Program-made: the position numbers and the translations under genes
Shown: in pieces, positions 8,541-16,682 of the stretch
Numbering within the stretch: position 1 is the stretch's first letter
How the letters are laid out: every line of letters begins with the position of its first letter
The notes under the pieces: model-generated
Seen by the model: the letters and a program-made list of their open reading frames with translations, nothing else
Database searches by the model: none
What the model was told of the DNA's origin: nothing
Source: Verrucomicrobium sp. BvORR106
Lineage (GTDB): Bacteria > Verrucomicrobiota > Verrucomicrobiia > Verrucomicrobiales > Verrucomicrobiaceae
Reading direction: 5' to 3'
Length of the DNA: 64,000 bases
NCBI RefSeq assembly: GCF_000739655.1
Contig: NZ_BATR01000112.1
Span: 1-64,000, forward strand

Positions 8541-9383
8541 TTGCCTGCTGACTTCATTTCCTCCCTCCCCGTCGTTGAAATCGGCCAGGGCGTTCGCTTT
8601 GACGGCGTGCGCCCCGTTTTTATCCTTGGGCCCTGTGTGATTGAAAGTGAGGCCTTTGTCTGGGACATGGCCCGGAAGCTCAAGGTCGTCGCCGACGGCC
8701 TGGGCATCCAGTGGATCTTCAAGGCCAGCTATGACAAGGCCAACCGCAGTGCGGGCAGCAGCTACCGCGGACTGGGACTTGAGGCGGGTTGTGGCATCCT
8801 GGGAGCGATTGGCAAGGAGCTCGGCGTGCCGGTGACCACGGATGTGCACAGTCCGGAAGAAGCGACGAAGGCGGCCGAATGGATCGATTTCCTGCAGATC
8901 CCGGCCTTCCTGAGCCGTCAGACCGACCTGATCCTCGCAGCAGGGTGCACTGGGCGTGCGGTGAACGTCAAGAAGGGGCAGTTCATGGCTCCATGGGATG
9001 TAAAAAACGTGGCCGACAAGCTCTTGAGCGTTGGCTGTGAAAATTTTACATTTACTGAACGCGGAACCACCTTTGGGTATCAGAACCTCGTCGCGGATAT
9101 GAGGTCGCTTTACTGGATGAGAGAACTTGGCTACAGAGTGGTGATGGATGCCACCCACTCCGTTCAGCGACCCGGTGGACTGGGCACTGCTACTGGCGGT
9201 GATGGCAAGCTGGCACCTGTGCTGGCCCGTGCCGCGGTGGCTGCGGGCTGTGATGGGGTTTTCCTTGAAACCCACATCAATCCCGCCGAAGCTCTTTCGG
9301 ATGGGCCCAACCAGATTCCCCTGGCGGATCTCCCGGCGTTGCTTCAACAACTGTTGCGAATCCATGAAATTGCCCGCGAATAA
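8541..9383 (+). CDS. kdsA: 3-deoxy-8-phosphooctulonate synthase (Kdo8P synthase)
   Basis: Condenses phosphoenolpyruvate with arabinose 5-phosphate to Kdo 8-phosphate, the first committed step towards the Kdo of lipid A core. Diagnostic stretches are FKASYDKANRS, SYRGLGLEAG, TTDVHSPEEA, IPAFLSRQTDL, VNVKKGQFMAP, FTERGTTFGYQNLV, DATHSVQRPGG and FLETHINPAEALSDGP. The metal-site position reads LGPCVIES, i.e. Cys, as in the metal-dependent class, rather than Asn as in the E. coli enzyme. No ATG precedes the conserved core. The TTG at 8541 gives a 280-residue protein of normal length; the TTG at 8484 lies in a terminator stem. It heads the Kdo/Lpt gene set. Confidence 0.93.
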   Translation: MPADFISSLPVVEIGQGVRFDGVRPVFILGPCVIESEAFVWDMARKLKVVADGLGIQWIFKASYDKANRSAGSSYRGLGLEAGCGILGAIGKELGVPVTTDVHSPEEATKAAEWIDFLQIPAFLSRQTDLILAAGCTGRAVNVKKGQFMAPWDVKNVADKLLSVGCENFTFTERGTTFGYQNLVADMRSLYWMRELGYRVVMDATHSVQRPGGLGTATGGDGKLAPVLARAAVAAGCDGVFLETHINPAEALSDGPNQIPLADLPALLQQLLRIHEIARE

Positions 9384-10173
9384 AGGCCCCCGCGCTTCCT
9401 GGCACCTTTCCTTGCTGCCCCGCGTGGCATGGCAGTTGCTCCTTCTGGCCACCATGCCGGTGCTTGCCCAAGCCCAGAAGGGCGGGGAGAAGTCTCTGAC
9501 TGGCGCTCCCGATGGAGCGACAGGCGTGGCTGCCGTGACGAGTTCACAGGGCCTGGGGCCGTTTGGCCGCATGCTTCCGGTGGGGCAGCGCAACCTGGAT
9601 GTGAAGATCCCTTCGTTCCGTGATGGCCGGCCCAACTCGCTCATGCGCGCTGGCAGCATGACCCGGCTGGATGAGGATAACATGGCCATCGAGAAAATGG
9701 ACATCCGGATGTTTGGCCCTACCAAGGACCGTGATGTGCGGGTGCAGCTGAAGACTGCCACCTACCACATGCCCAGTGCCACGCTGAGCAGCGAGCAGCG
9801 CAGCCGCATCAGCCGTGAGGACTTTCAGATGGAAGGGGACAGCATGGTCTTCGATACCAAGAGCCAGCAGGGCAAGATGACCGGGAACGTCCGCATGGTC
9901 ATCTTCGACACTGAAAACTTCACCAACGGGGATGCGCTGAACGGCGCGGCACCCGCACCGAACGGCCAGCCCATGGAGATGAACCTGGATGAGGATGCGA
10001 CTGACGGAGCCGCCGCCGAACCAGCTCCAAAAGCATCCACCCTGGACATCAATGCCAAGGCGGTGGAGCGACCCTCCACGCCTCAACCAGCCGGGGGCAC
10101 TCCAGCAACGCCTCCTGCCAAGAGCTCGGCCGCGCCTGCCGTCCCCAAGGCTGAACCTGCGCCTGCCAAATAA
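9364..10173 (+). CDS. lptC: LptC-like periplasmic LPS-transport protein
   Basis: A 269-residue exported protein whose start (MKLPANKGPRASW) overlaps the end of kdsA by 20 bp. A signal sequence ends near LLLLATMPVLAQAQ. The central region has the spacing of an LptC/LptA beta-jellyroll (MAIEKMDIRMFG, DRDVRVQLKTATYHMPSATL, SREDFQMEGDSMVFDTKSQ, GKMTGNVRMVIFD). The C-terminal ~80 residues are Ala/Pro-rich and probably disordered. LptC normally links the LptBFG transporter to LptA and is membrane-anchored; a cleavable-looking signal here is a small oddity. The call depends partly on position between kdsA and lptA. Confidence 0.65.
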   Translation: MKLPANKGPRASWHLSLLPRVAWQLLLLATMPVLAQAQKGGEKSLTGAPDGATGVAAVTSSQGLGPFGRMLPVGQRNLDVKIPSFRDGRPNSLMRAGSMTRLDEDNMAIEKMDIRMFGPTKDRDVRVQLKTATYHMPSATLSSEQRSRISREDFQMEGDSMVFDTKSQQGKMTGNVRMVIFDTENFTNGDALNGAAPAPNGQPMEMNLDEDATDGAAAEPAPKASTLDINAKAVERPSTPQPAGGTPATPPAKSSAAPAVPKAEPAPAK

Positions 10174-10262
10174 TGAGGCGACGTCCGCCCGCTACGCCCA
10201 GCCTCCTGCCCCCTCATGTCTTTTCTTTCTCCACGCGAATGCCCCCCCTCCGCATGCCTCCC

Positions 10263-11372
10263 ATGAAAACACTTTGGACGATGATCGGCCTCGCCGCCCT
10301 TTCACAAGGGTTGTTGGCCCAGACCAACCGGACGCCCGGCTCCGCCTCCCAGAGCCGGGACGAGGCTGCCAAGGCACTGGCTGAGGCCAACCGGGTGCTG
10401 GAGCGGGCCCGTGCCAGTGGCCAGACCGAACTCCAGCGCCGGGCCCGCGAGCAGGCTTCCGACAATGGACGCATGGAAAAGCTCATGGCGGAGGCCAAGT
10501 CCAATGTTGCCCCCTCGAACCAAGCGGCGGAAAAGGCCAGAGCCTCCCAGTCGGATGCGCGCTTGAGCCAGGCGATCTCCACCATCTCACCTGAAGGCAA
10601 GGCGCTTCTGGCGCAAAATGAGGCCCCCATCCCGACGCTGCGGGTGCCGGAGCCAGCGCAGCCGCGTGCTGTGACCACCAAGCCTTCCGTGCTGGCTGCC
10701 GATGGTCCAGGACCCAAGCCGCAACCGCTTAAAGCGACTCCTCTAACCCCGGTGGCCAAGAAGGCTCCGGAACAGACCACGATCACCGCCACGGGGCCGG
10801 ATTCAGCCAGCTTCTTTGATGGCAGCCAGTCCATGGGCGTGTTCACAGGCGATGTAGAAGTGACACACCCGCAGTTCCATCTGACCTGCGACACGCTTGA
10901 GGTCTACATGCTGAAGGAGAATGACAAAAAGGAGGTGAAGCCGGCCGCTAGCGGGGCCACGGCAGGGCAGTTGGCCAAGGAAGGCGCTGCGGGCAAGTCT
11001 GGCTCCATCAGTGAGTCCACTGAAAACAGCAACATCAAGCAAGCGATTGCCAAAGGGCGCAAGGTCGTCATCAACAAGCTGAGCGAGACTGGGGAGATGC
11101 AAATCGGCACCTGCCGCCACGCGACCTATGTGGGCTCCACGGGTGACATGATCATGCGCGACTATCCGCAGGTGCAAAAAGGCACCAACCTGATTCTGGC
11201 GACCGATCCTTCTACGATCATCACCATCCTCAACAACGGACAGCTCAAGGTAAACGGTCCTGCGACCACCAAGATCATCCAGCAAGAGGAGAAGAAGAAA
11301 CCGGCTGCCGCCGCTGCGGTCCCCGGCGTCATCACACCCACTCTCAGCAAGCCCCAAGGAGCACCACAGTGA
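10263..11372 (+). CDS. lptA: LptA/OstA-like LPS export protein with a long helical N-terminal region
   Basis: About 369 residues. A TAATG overlap at 10173 offers an earlier start, but 10263 (MKTLWTMIGLAALSQGLLAQ) gives a proper signal peptide and is preferred. Residues ~25-130 are Ala/Glu/Arg-rich and helical. The OstA-type domain follows: SASFFDGSQSMGVFTGDVEV, FHLTCDTLEVYMLKEND, IAKGRKVVINKLSETGEMQI, CRHATYVGSTGDMIM and TIITILNNGQLKVNGPA. LptA multimers form the periplasmic bridge that carries LPS to the outer membrane. It is about twice the usual length because of the helical region and an insert near residue 230. Confidence 0.8.
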   Translation: MKTLWTMIGLAALSQGLLAQTNRTPGSASQSRDEAAKALAEANRVLERARASGQTELQRRAREQASDNGRMEKLMAEAKSNVAPSNQAAEKARASQSDARLSQAISTISPEGKALLAQNEAPIPTLRVPEPAQPRAVTTKPSVLAADGPGPKPQPLKATPLTPVAKKAPEQTTITATGPDSASFFDGSQSMGVFTGDVEVTHPQFHLTCDTLEVYMLKENDKKEVKPAASGATAGQLAKEGAAGKSGSISESTENSNIKQAIAKGRKVVINKLSETGEMQIGTCRHATYVGSTGDMIMRDYPQVQKGTNLILATDPSTIITILNNGQLKVNGPATTKIIQQEEKKKPAAAAAVPGVITPTLSKPQGAPQ

Positions 11373-12247
11373 GGAAAAAAGGGAAGACAAAGCTTCCAGA
11401 GCCCAGAAACTCTGGCCAGCAGGCCATCGACGAACTCGACCTCGGGGAGGGCGACGAAACCTCAGAACCAGAAGAGGACTTTTTCGCCCGTCAGCAGGAG
11501 AATTTTGACACCTCTGCAAACGGTGAAGTTCTCCTCTTTACTCGCGGTCTGAAAAAGGTCTATGATGGCCGCACTGTGGTAAATGGCGTGGATATTGAAG
11601 TCCGTCGCGGCGAGATTGTGGGCCTTCTTGGTCCCAACGGCGCGGGCAAAACCACCTCATTCTACATGATCGTGGGCCTCGTCCAGCCCAACGACGGCAA
11701 GGTCTTCTTCGAAGGCCTGGACACCACCAATGAGCCCATGTTCAAGCGGGCGCGTCTCGGGATGGGTTACCTGCCGCAGGAAGAGTCGATTTTCCGCAAG
11801 CTTTCGGTGAGGGAAAACATCCTCGCCGTCATGGAGACGCAAAATTATACGCCCGAGGAACGGGAAATGCAGTGCCAGCAACTCATGGAGAAGTTCGGCA
11901 TTGACCACGTGGCGGACAACCTGGCGCTCACCCTCTCCGGTGGTGAGAAGCGCCGGCTAACCATTGCCCGGTCTCTTGTGACCGAGCCCAAACTCATCAT
12001 GCTCGACGAACCGTTCTCAGGGGTTGACCCTCTGGCGGTGGAGGATATTCAGAAAATCATCCTCATGCTCAAAAGCGTCGGGCTGGCCATTCTCATTACG
12101 GATCACAACGTCCGTGAAACCCTCGGGATCGTGGATCGCGCCTACCTCATTCATGAGGGACGTGTGTTGCTTCACGGCACCCGGGACGAGATCGTCAACA
12201 ATCCCCTGGCAAGGGAGCGATACCTTGGCGAAAACTTCAGTATGTAA
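11369..12247 (+). CDS. lptB: LPS export ABC transporter ATPase
   Basis: A 292-residue ATPase starting with GTG in a 4-bp GTGA overlap with lptA; AAGGAG lies 9 bp upstream. Walker A is GPNGAGKTTSF, the signature LSGGEKRRLTIAR, Walker B LIMLDEPFSGVDP and the switch His is in ITDHNVRETLGI. These are the hallmarks of LptB, which powers LPS extraction with LptF and LptG in the inner membrane; lptFG are not in this window. The first ~50 residues form an acidic extension (LDLGEGDETSEPEEDF) absent from typical ~240-residue LptB proteins. Confidence 0.93.
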   Translation: MRKKGKTKLPEPRNSGQQAIDELDLGEGDETSEPEEDFFARQQENFDTSANGEVLLFTRGLKKVYDGRTVVNGVDIEVRRGEIVGLLGPNGAGKTTSFYMIVGLVQPNDGKVFFEGLDTTNEPMFKRARLGMGYLPQEESIFRKLSVRENILAVMETQNYTPEEREMQCQQLMEKFGIDHVADNLALTLSGGEKRRLTIARSLVTEPKLIMLDEPFSGVDPLAVEDIQKIILMLKSVGLAILITDHNVRETLGIVDRAYLIHEGRVLLHGTRDEIVNNPLARERYLGENFSM

Positions 12248-12294
12248 ACTACCACCCATTAAGTGGATGGTGAAAACCACAAGGAGGAACAACC

Positions 12295-12894
12295 ATGCAA
12301 GTGCATAACGTAAACCTGCCAATCACCGTAACGGGCCGCCACGTCAGTGTGACTGAGTCCATGCGTGACTATGCCCAGAAGAAGATCGAGAACCTCCACC
12401 TCGACTACCCGCGAATCATCGACGCCAAGGTGATTCTCGACGTCGAGAAGAAAGAGCGACAAAAGGCTGAAATCATTCTTCACTGCGCCAACCACATCAC
12501 TATCGAAGTGGACAGCGTCAGCAGCGACATCTACGCCAGCATCGATGAGAGTATCTCCAAGCTGGCGCGCCGGATGCGCAAATACAAGACCCGTCTTCTC
12601 AAGACCCATCACCGCCCGCGCAACGGATCCATCAAGCACCTGGCGGAGCACGTTTTCCACGAAGTAGATCTTCACAAGACCGAGGACGATCACATCGAGC
12701 CGGTCATCATCCATCGCGAGAACTTCCGCATGAAGCCTCTCTTTCCGGATGAGGCCATCATGGATCTGGAGCTCAGTGAGCGACCGTTCGTGGTCTTCCA
12801 GAACGCGAACAGCAACCGTCTGGCCATTCTCTTCCGCCGCAAGGACGGGGAGTACGGCATGATCGAACCTGACGCCACCAGCCAGGCGGCATAG
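12295..12894 (+). CDS. hpf: long-form ribosome hibernation promoting factor
   Basis: A 199-residue protein. Residues ~5-105 form the ribosome-binding beta-alpha domain (ITVTGRHVSVTESMRDYAQK, KVILDVEKKERQKAEIILH, DIYASIDESISKLARRMRKY). A linker leads to the C-terminal dimerisation domain (MKPLFPDEAIMDLELSERPF, VFQNANSNRLAILFRRKDG). Long-form HPF pairs 70S ribosomes into inactive 100S dimers in stationary phase. AAGGAGG at 12281-12287 lies 7 bp before the ATG. Its position behind lptB matches the lptB-rpoN-hpf order of proteobacteria, minus rpoN. A strong terminator follows. Confidence 0.95.
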   Translation: MQVHNVNLPITVTGRHVSVTESMRDYAQKKIENLHLDYPRIIDAKVILDVEKKERQKAEIILHCANHITIEVDSVSSDIYASIDESISKLARRMRKYKTRLLKTHHRPRNGSIKHLAEHVFHEVDLHKTEDDHIEPVIIHRENFRMKPLFPDEAIMDLELSERPFVVFQNANSNRLAILFRRKDGEYGMIEPDATSQAA

Positions 12895-12926
12895 GCCGCC
12901 CTTGTGGCAACCAGATCAAGCAATCG

Positions 12927-12955
12927 AACGGCGGCCTGCGGGCCGCCGTTCTTGT
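12927..12955 (+). terminator. rho-independent terminator after hpf
   Basis: Perfect 10-bp stem AACGGCGGCC (12927-12936) with GGCCGCCGTT (12941-12950) around a TGCG loop, then a T-rich CTTGTGTTT. It closes the kdsA-to-hpf transcription unit 32 bp after the hpf stop. Confidence 0.8.
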
Positions 12956-13045
12956 GTTTGGGAGCTGAGTGAGATTTCGAGGTTGGGTATCAGTTGTTTC
13001 TAAAATCCGGCGGTGTACGGGATGAATGCGGAAACTCTCACGGAA

Positions 13046-14788
13046 ATGAAAAAACGGAATCCAATGACGCTGGGCCTGTGCCTTTGCCTTATCACGGTCT
13101 TCAATAGTGGGCTGGCTGCCGGCCAGTCGACAGGGGATCTTCAGGCAAAGGTGAAAGAGTTTGCAGCGGGCTCGGAACCCACGCTGACCCTTCCGCCTGG
13201 TCGATATGTCCTGCCCAAGGAGGGCCTTGTCCTGCGTAAGCTGAAGGGCCGTACCATCATCGCCAGAGGGGTGACGCTGGTGGGCACGGACCTTGATGCC
13301 ACGGCGCTGCAGTTTCAAGAGTGCGTCGACGTCGCGGTGGACGGCCTGACGCTGGACTATGATCCGCTGCCGTTCACCCAAGGGCGACTGATCGCGGTGG
13401 ATCGCACCGGAAGAACGGCGGACTTTCAAGTGAGCGCCGGGTATCCTGAGCTCGAACCTGTCTATCTGGAGGGGAAGAACGTGCACCTGTTCGAGAAAGA
13501 CTCGCTCCGGTGGAAGAATGGGGCTCCGGACTACTACCCCATGAAGATCGAAAGGCTGGCTCCGGACAAGGGCCGGTTGGTCTTTAGCGAGCATGTGGCG
13601 GGACTGGATCAGCTCGCCGTGGGCGACCGCGTGGTGCTCAACGTCCGGAAGAAGCCTGGGGTCTTGGTAGGAAGCGGTTGTGCAAGGGTTCGATTCATCA
13701 ACACCACGATTCACTCTGCACCGGGCATTGGCATCCTGGTCCGTTTTGCGGAGGATGCCGGAATCTATGAGAATGTCAGGGTGGGTCCCGGTCCACGACC
13801 TGAGGGAGCCGGGGAGGATCGCCTCTTCTCCACCTCGGCGGATGCATTCAACGCCGCCTATGCGCGTAAAGGCCCGGTGCTCAGGGGGTGTGACTTCTCC
13901 TTCATGGGCGACGATGCCGTGAACTTGCACGGCGTGATGCTGCCGGTGGTCAAGTGGCTGGATGACCGTTCCTTCGTCTCCATGCGAGCGCACAAGAGCG
14001 AGAGGTTTGATCTTCTGATCCGGCCGGGTGACGAGGTCCGTTTCCTGAAACCGCCGACCTATGCGATGGCAGCGGCTGGCAGGGTTGAAGCAATCTCATT
14101 GTGGGACAAGCCCGACGCGGGCGTGCTGGCCGACATCAAGAAGATCTGGCCGACTTCCAAAGGAGAGGGGGAGGGCGTCTTTTACGTCATCAAGCTGAAG
14201 GAACGGGTGGCAGGCGTGGACCCCGGGGACTTCTGCGACATTCCCGCCACCAGTGCGCCTGGGTTTGAGATTCGGGACAGCGCCTTTCACGATCACCGTG
14301 CGCGCGGACTACGGCTGATGAGCAATGATGGCTTGGTTGAGAATTGCCGGTTTGAACGTCTCAAGGGAGTGGCCATCAGCATCGGTCCTGAGTATGCCTT
14401 CTGGCGCGAAGCGGGATGGTGCAGCGATCTTGTGATTCGTGGAAATCACATCACGGATGTGGGGTTGGGGACCAATCTCCGGCAGGCGGACAACTACACT
14501 ACCGGAGCCATCACCATCATGGGCAGGAGGGATCCTTCGAAGGAGGACAAATCTCATTTTCAGGGGAACGCCCGCATCCTTGTCGCTGGCAACGTGATTG
14601 AAGGTTGCTCCGTCAATGGCATCTCTGTCAGTGCCGCCAGAGAAGTGGAGATCACTGGCAACACGATCCGGAAGGTGAACCTGCTGGACAGTCCGAAGAT
14701 GGCTGCCGACTACGGCTTGGGGGAGCAAAAGCCAATCTCTGTGCCCCATGGTGGAGCGGTGTTGCGGGACAATATGATTGATCAGTAG
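13046..14788 (+). CDS. secreted right-handed parallel beta-helix protein
   Basis: About 580 residues. The frame opens at 13013 and has an ATG at 13022; 13046 (MKKRNPMTLGLCLCLITVFN) gives the best signal peptide but has only a weak Shine-Dalgarno match. The rest carries the short beta-strand turns of a pectate-lyase-like solenoid: GVTLVGTDLDATALQFQECV, VAVDGLTLDYDPLPF, VRFINTTIHSAPGIG, GCDFSFMGDDAVNLHG, and late repeats LVENCRFERLKGVAISIG, LVAGNVIEGCSVNGISVS and VEITGNTIRKV. Such proteins usually bind or cleave uronate- or galactose-containing polysaccharides. The GDDAVN stretch, which recurs in beta-helix glycosidases, suggests enzymatic activity. The substrate is unknown. Confidence 0.75.
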   Translation: MKKRNPMTLGLCLCLITVFNSGLAAGQSTGDLQAKVKEFAAGSEPTLTLPPGRYVLPKEGLVLRKLKGRTIIARGVTLVGTDLDATALQFQECVDVAVDGLTLDYDPLPFTQGRLIAVDRTGRTADFQVSAGYPELEPVYLEGKNVHLFEKDSLRWKNGAPDYYPMKIERLAPDKGRLVFSEHVAGLDQLAVGDRVVLNVRKKPGVLVGSGCARVRFINTTIHSAPGIGILVRFAEDAGIYENVRVGPGPRPEGAGEDRLFSTSADAFNAAYARKGPVLRGCDFSFMGDDAVNLHGVMLPVVKWLDDRSFVSMRAHKSERFDLLIRPGDEVRFLKPPTYAMAAAGRVEAISLWDKPDAGVLADIKKIWPTSKGEGEGVFYVIKLKERVAGVDPGDFCDIPATSAPGFEIRDSAFHDHRARGLRLMSNDGLVENCRFERLKGVAISIGPEYAFWREAGWCSDLVIRGNHITDVGLGTNLRQADNYTTGAITIMGRRDPSKEDKSHFQGNARILVAGNVIEGCSVNGISVSAAREVEITGNTIRKVNLLDSPKMAADYGLGEQKPISVPHGGAVLRDNMIDQ

Positions 14789-14829
14789 GCGTGGTGAGGC
14801 GGTGCCGGGCCATCCTCATTGAGTGGGCA

Positions 14830-14863
14830 AGATTGCCGGACGGCGGCGCCCGGCTTGCAATCT
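14830..14863. terminator. possible bidirectional terminator hairpin
   Basis: AGATTGC (14830-14836) pairs with GCAATCT (14857-14863), with additional CCGG/CCGG pairing inside. It lies between two convergent genes. There is no clear T-run on either side, so the terminator role is tentative. Confidence 0.35.
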
Positions 14864-14883
14864 GGCGACGTGTCCCCCCCGGC

Positions 14884-16530
14884 CTACCTTCTCACTTCAT
14901 TGAACTCATGCTGGTAGAGGAGTGCCACCGGCACCAGCGCAACCGCTTGGGAGAGGGTGTCCGTGATGCCTGAAAGGCTCTGAGTGTGGATGACGGCGGG
15001 GATCATGAGGACCCCCACCAGCAGGGCCGCGCCAAACCAGAACACACAGGTGCGAGAGATGGGATTGCCCGCGGTGCTGGGTTCATGACCCTCATGCAAC
15101 ATCTGGAAAAACATCCTGGCCGCCAAGGCCACGATGATGATGTGGGCGATATCAATCTCCCACTGCAATCCGATGGCGCTGCCGGCGAAATTGTACAGTC
15201 CGTGAGCTGCGCTGACACCCAAGAACGCGAGCAGGAAATTGGTGGCATGATGAAACCGGCTGCGCACCAAAACGTACAGATGGTATCCCAGAATGCCAGT
15301 GAGGGAGAAGTGAAGGACGTTGGCTGTGAGGAGTCGCACTGTGGCCACCTGGGAGTCATGATCGGTGAAGTAGGCGATGTTCTCATTCAGCGCGAAGCCG
15401 AGGCCGACGCAGCCCGCGGTCAGGGCTGCCTGCCGGCCCGAGCGGGCTTTCAGCAAGATTGGCAGGAAGAGCGCAAAGAGCAGAATCTTGCACGCTTCTT
15501 CCGGCATGCCGACGTAGAGCACCCAGTGGACCATCTGCTTGGTTGGGTTGTCGGCGGCGCTGGGCATGGGAGCGTACTCCATGGAAATCTGCAGCCAGTG
15601 CAGAACCATGACACTGGCGACACCGGCCAGCAGGGGGGGCAGATACCTCACCCAACGATGGGGATCAAGCCGACCGGAGTGGACCAGGATGAGATACCAG
15701 ATGGCTGCCGCAAAGAGGGCGAGGGAGACGGCGGAGAACTCTGACCAACGTGCCAGCTCCAGCGCCACCGTGGCCCTGAAGGCCAGCTTCCGGTCATCCA
15801 GCTGGTTGGCGAGCTCCCGGAGCTGGGCGGCATGGGCTTCCGCCACGACCATGGGGTTCGAGGCAAGTTCACGCAGTACCTCCTGATCCTGCTCCTGAAG
15901 GGCCAGTTGCAGAGCCATACGACGGCAGTGTTGCGCATCCACGTACAGTGACTCCTGCAAATAGAAGGGGATGGCTTTGGCCGGCTGCAAAGCAAAGAAG
16001 TAGAAGTCCCCCAAAAACTCGCCGGCGTGCCGGACGGCTGGGCGCTGACCTGCGGCATGGATCAGCATTTCACGTTCTGTCTGCATGTCCATGTCCGGCG
16101 AGGCGAACAGGCAGCGCACATAGGCGCTGAAGAGGGGGTAGGCATCTGCGGAGGATGCGTGCTTCCGTACCACAGGCTCCAGATTGAACTCTCCCAGCTT
16201 CAGCGCTGCGGGGTCGAAAGCCGGGCGATGTCGTGGTTCTGTCTCGGCGAGGATGGCGGCGGTTTGACGAACCCAAGTGGTGAAGCGGTCCGGCTGGGGC
16301 TCTGCAACGATCTCCAGACGGCGGAATTCCTCGGTCATCTGCGCATCTTCCTCCGCTGCCGTGGCTTTGACTGGTCGGGCGGTGGAAGTCCTTACGAGGT
16401 GAACGCAGCTGGCGAGAAAGACGAATACCCCAAGGATGACGAAGACCCCCTTGATGAGGAACCAGCGGTCACGAGTAAGATGGAACGCGCGGGCACGCCA
16501 GGGGCGGGATGATGAGGGAGGGGGCGCCAT
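14884..16530 (-). CDS. PrsW-type intramembrane glutamic protease
   Basis: A 548-residue protein. One N-terminal transmembrane helix (GVFVILGVFVFLASCV) is followed by a ~200-residue soluble region with helical-repeat character, then about seven more helices. The PrsW fingerprint is present: GMPEEACKILLFA (EExxK, residues ~342-346), LGFALNENIAYF (~380), HFSLTGILGYHLY and SAAHGLYNF (~441). PrsW cleaves anti-sigma factors in the membrane of Bacillus, and relatives occur widely without known targets. No anti-sigma gene is adjacent. It has its own upstream gap of ~150 bp and is probably monocistronic. Confidence 0.85.
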   Translation of the reverse strand: MAPPPSSSRPWRARAFHLTRDRWFLIKGVFVILGVFVFLASCVHLVRTSTARPVKATAAEEDAQMTEEFRRLEIVAEPQPDRFTTWVRQTAAILAETEPRHRPAFDPAALKLGEFNLEPVVRKHASSADAYPLFSAYVRCLFASPDMDMQTEREMLIHAAGQRPAVRHAGEFLGDFYFFALQPAKAIPFYLQESLYVDAQHCRRMALQLALQEQDQEVLRELASNPMVVAEAHAAQLRELANQLDDRKLAFRATVALELARWSEFSAVSLALFAAAIWYLILVHSGRLDPHRWVRYLPPLLAGVASVMVLHWLQISMEYAPMPSAADNPTKQMVHWVLYVGMPEEACKILLFALFLPILLKARSGRQAALTAGCVGLGFALNENIAYFTDHDSQVATVRLLTANVLHFSLTGILGYHLYVLVRSRFHHATNFLLAFLGVSAAHGLYNFAGSAIGLQWEIDIAHIIIVALAARMFFQMLHEGHEPSTAGNPISRTCVFWFGAALLVGVLMIPAVIHTQSLSGITDTLSQAVALVPVALLYQHEFNEVRR

Positions 16531-16682
16531 GCTGCTACCAAAGCCTGAGCCGGGCGGAAGTCATCCGGCCTTTTTTAAAAAGCCGGTCATCCTTTTGATT
16601 TAGTTTCACCATCGGGCGGGCCCAAGGGGCTCGGTTCGAGGCATCACCTGATCCTGGAGTGCTCCGGCCCTACAGTCAGGAC

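Noticed and set aside
8517-9761. Leftward 414-codon frame over kdsA/lptC
   Set aside because: Spans two genes on the other strand and has no recognisable protein features.
12773-13993. Leftward 406-codon frame over hpf and the beta-helix gene
   Set aside because: Crosses a strong terminator and two supported genes.
16566-16585. CCGGCC-T6-A5-GCCGG as terminator of the heptosyltransferase operon
   Set aside because: Too far (about 100 bp) from the stop at 16683 and with an A/T loop rather than a tail; too weak to list.
16629-16640. GGTTCGAG resembling a tRNA T-loop
   Set aside because: No matching acceptor or anticodon arms around it. No tRNA, rRNA or CRISPR array was seen in the window.
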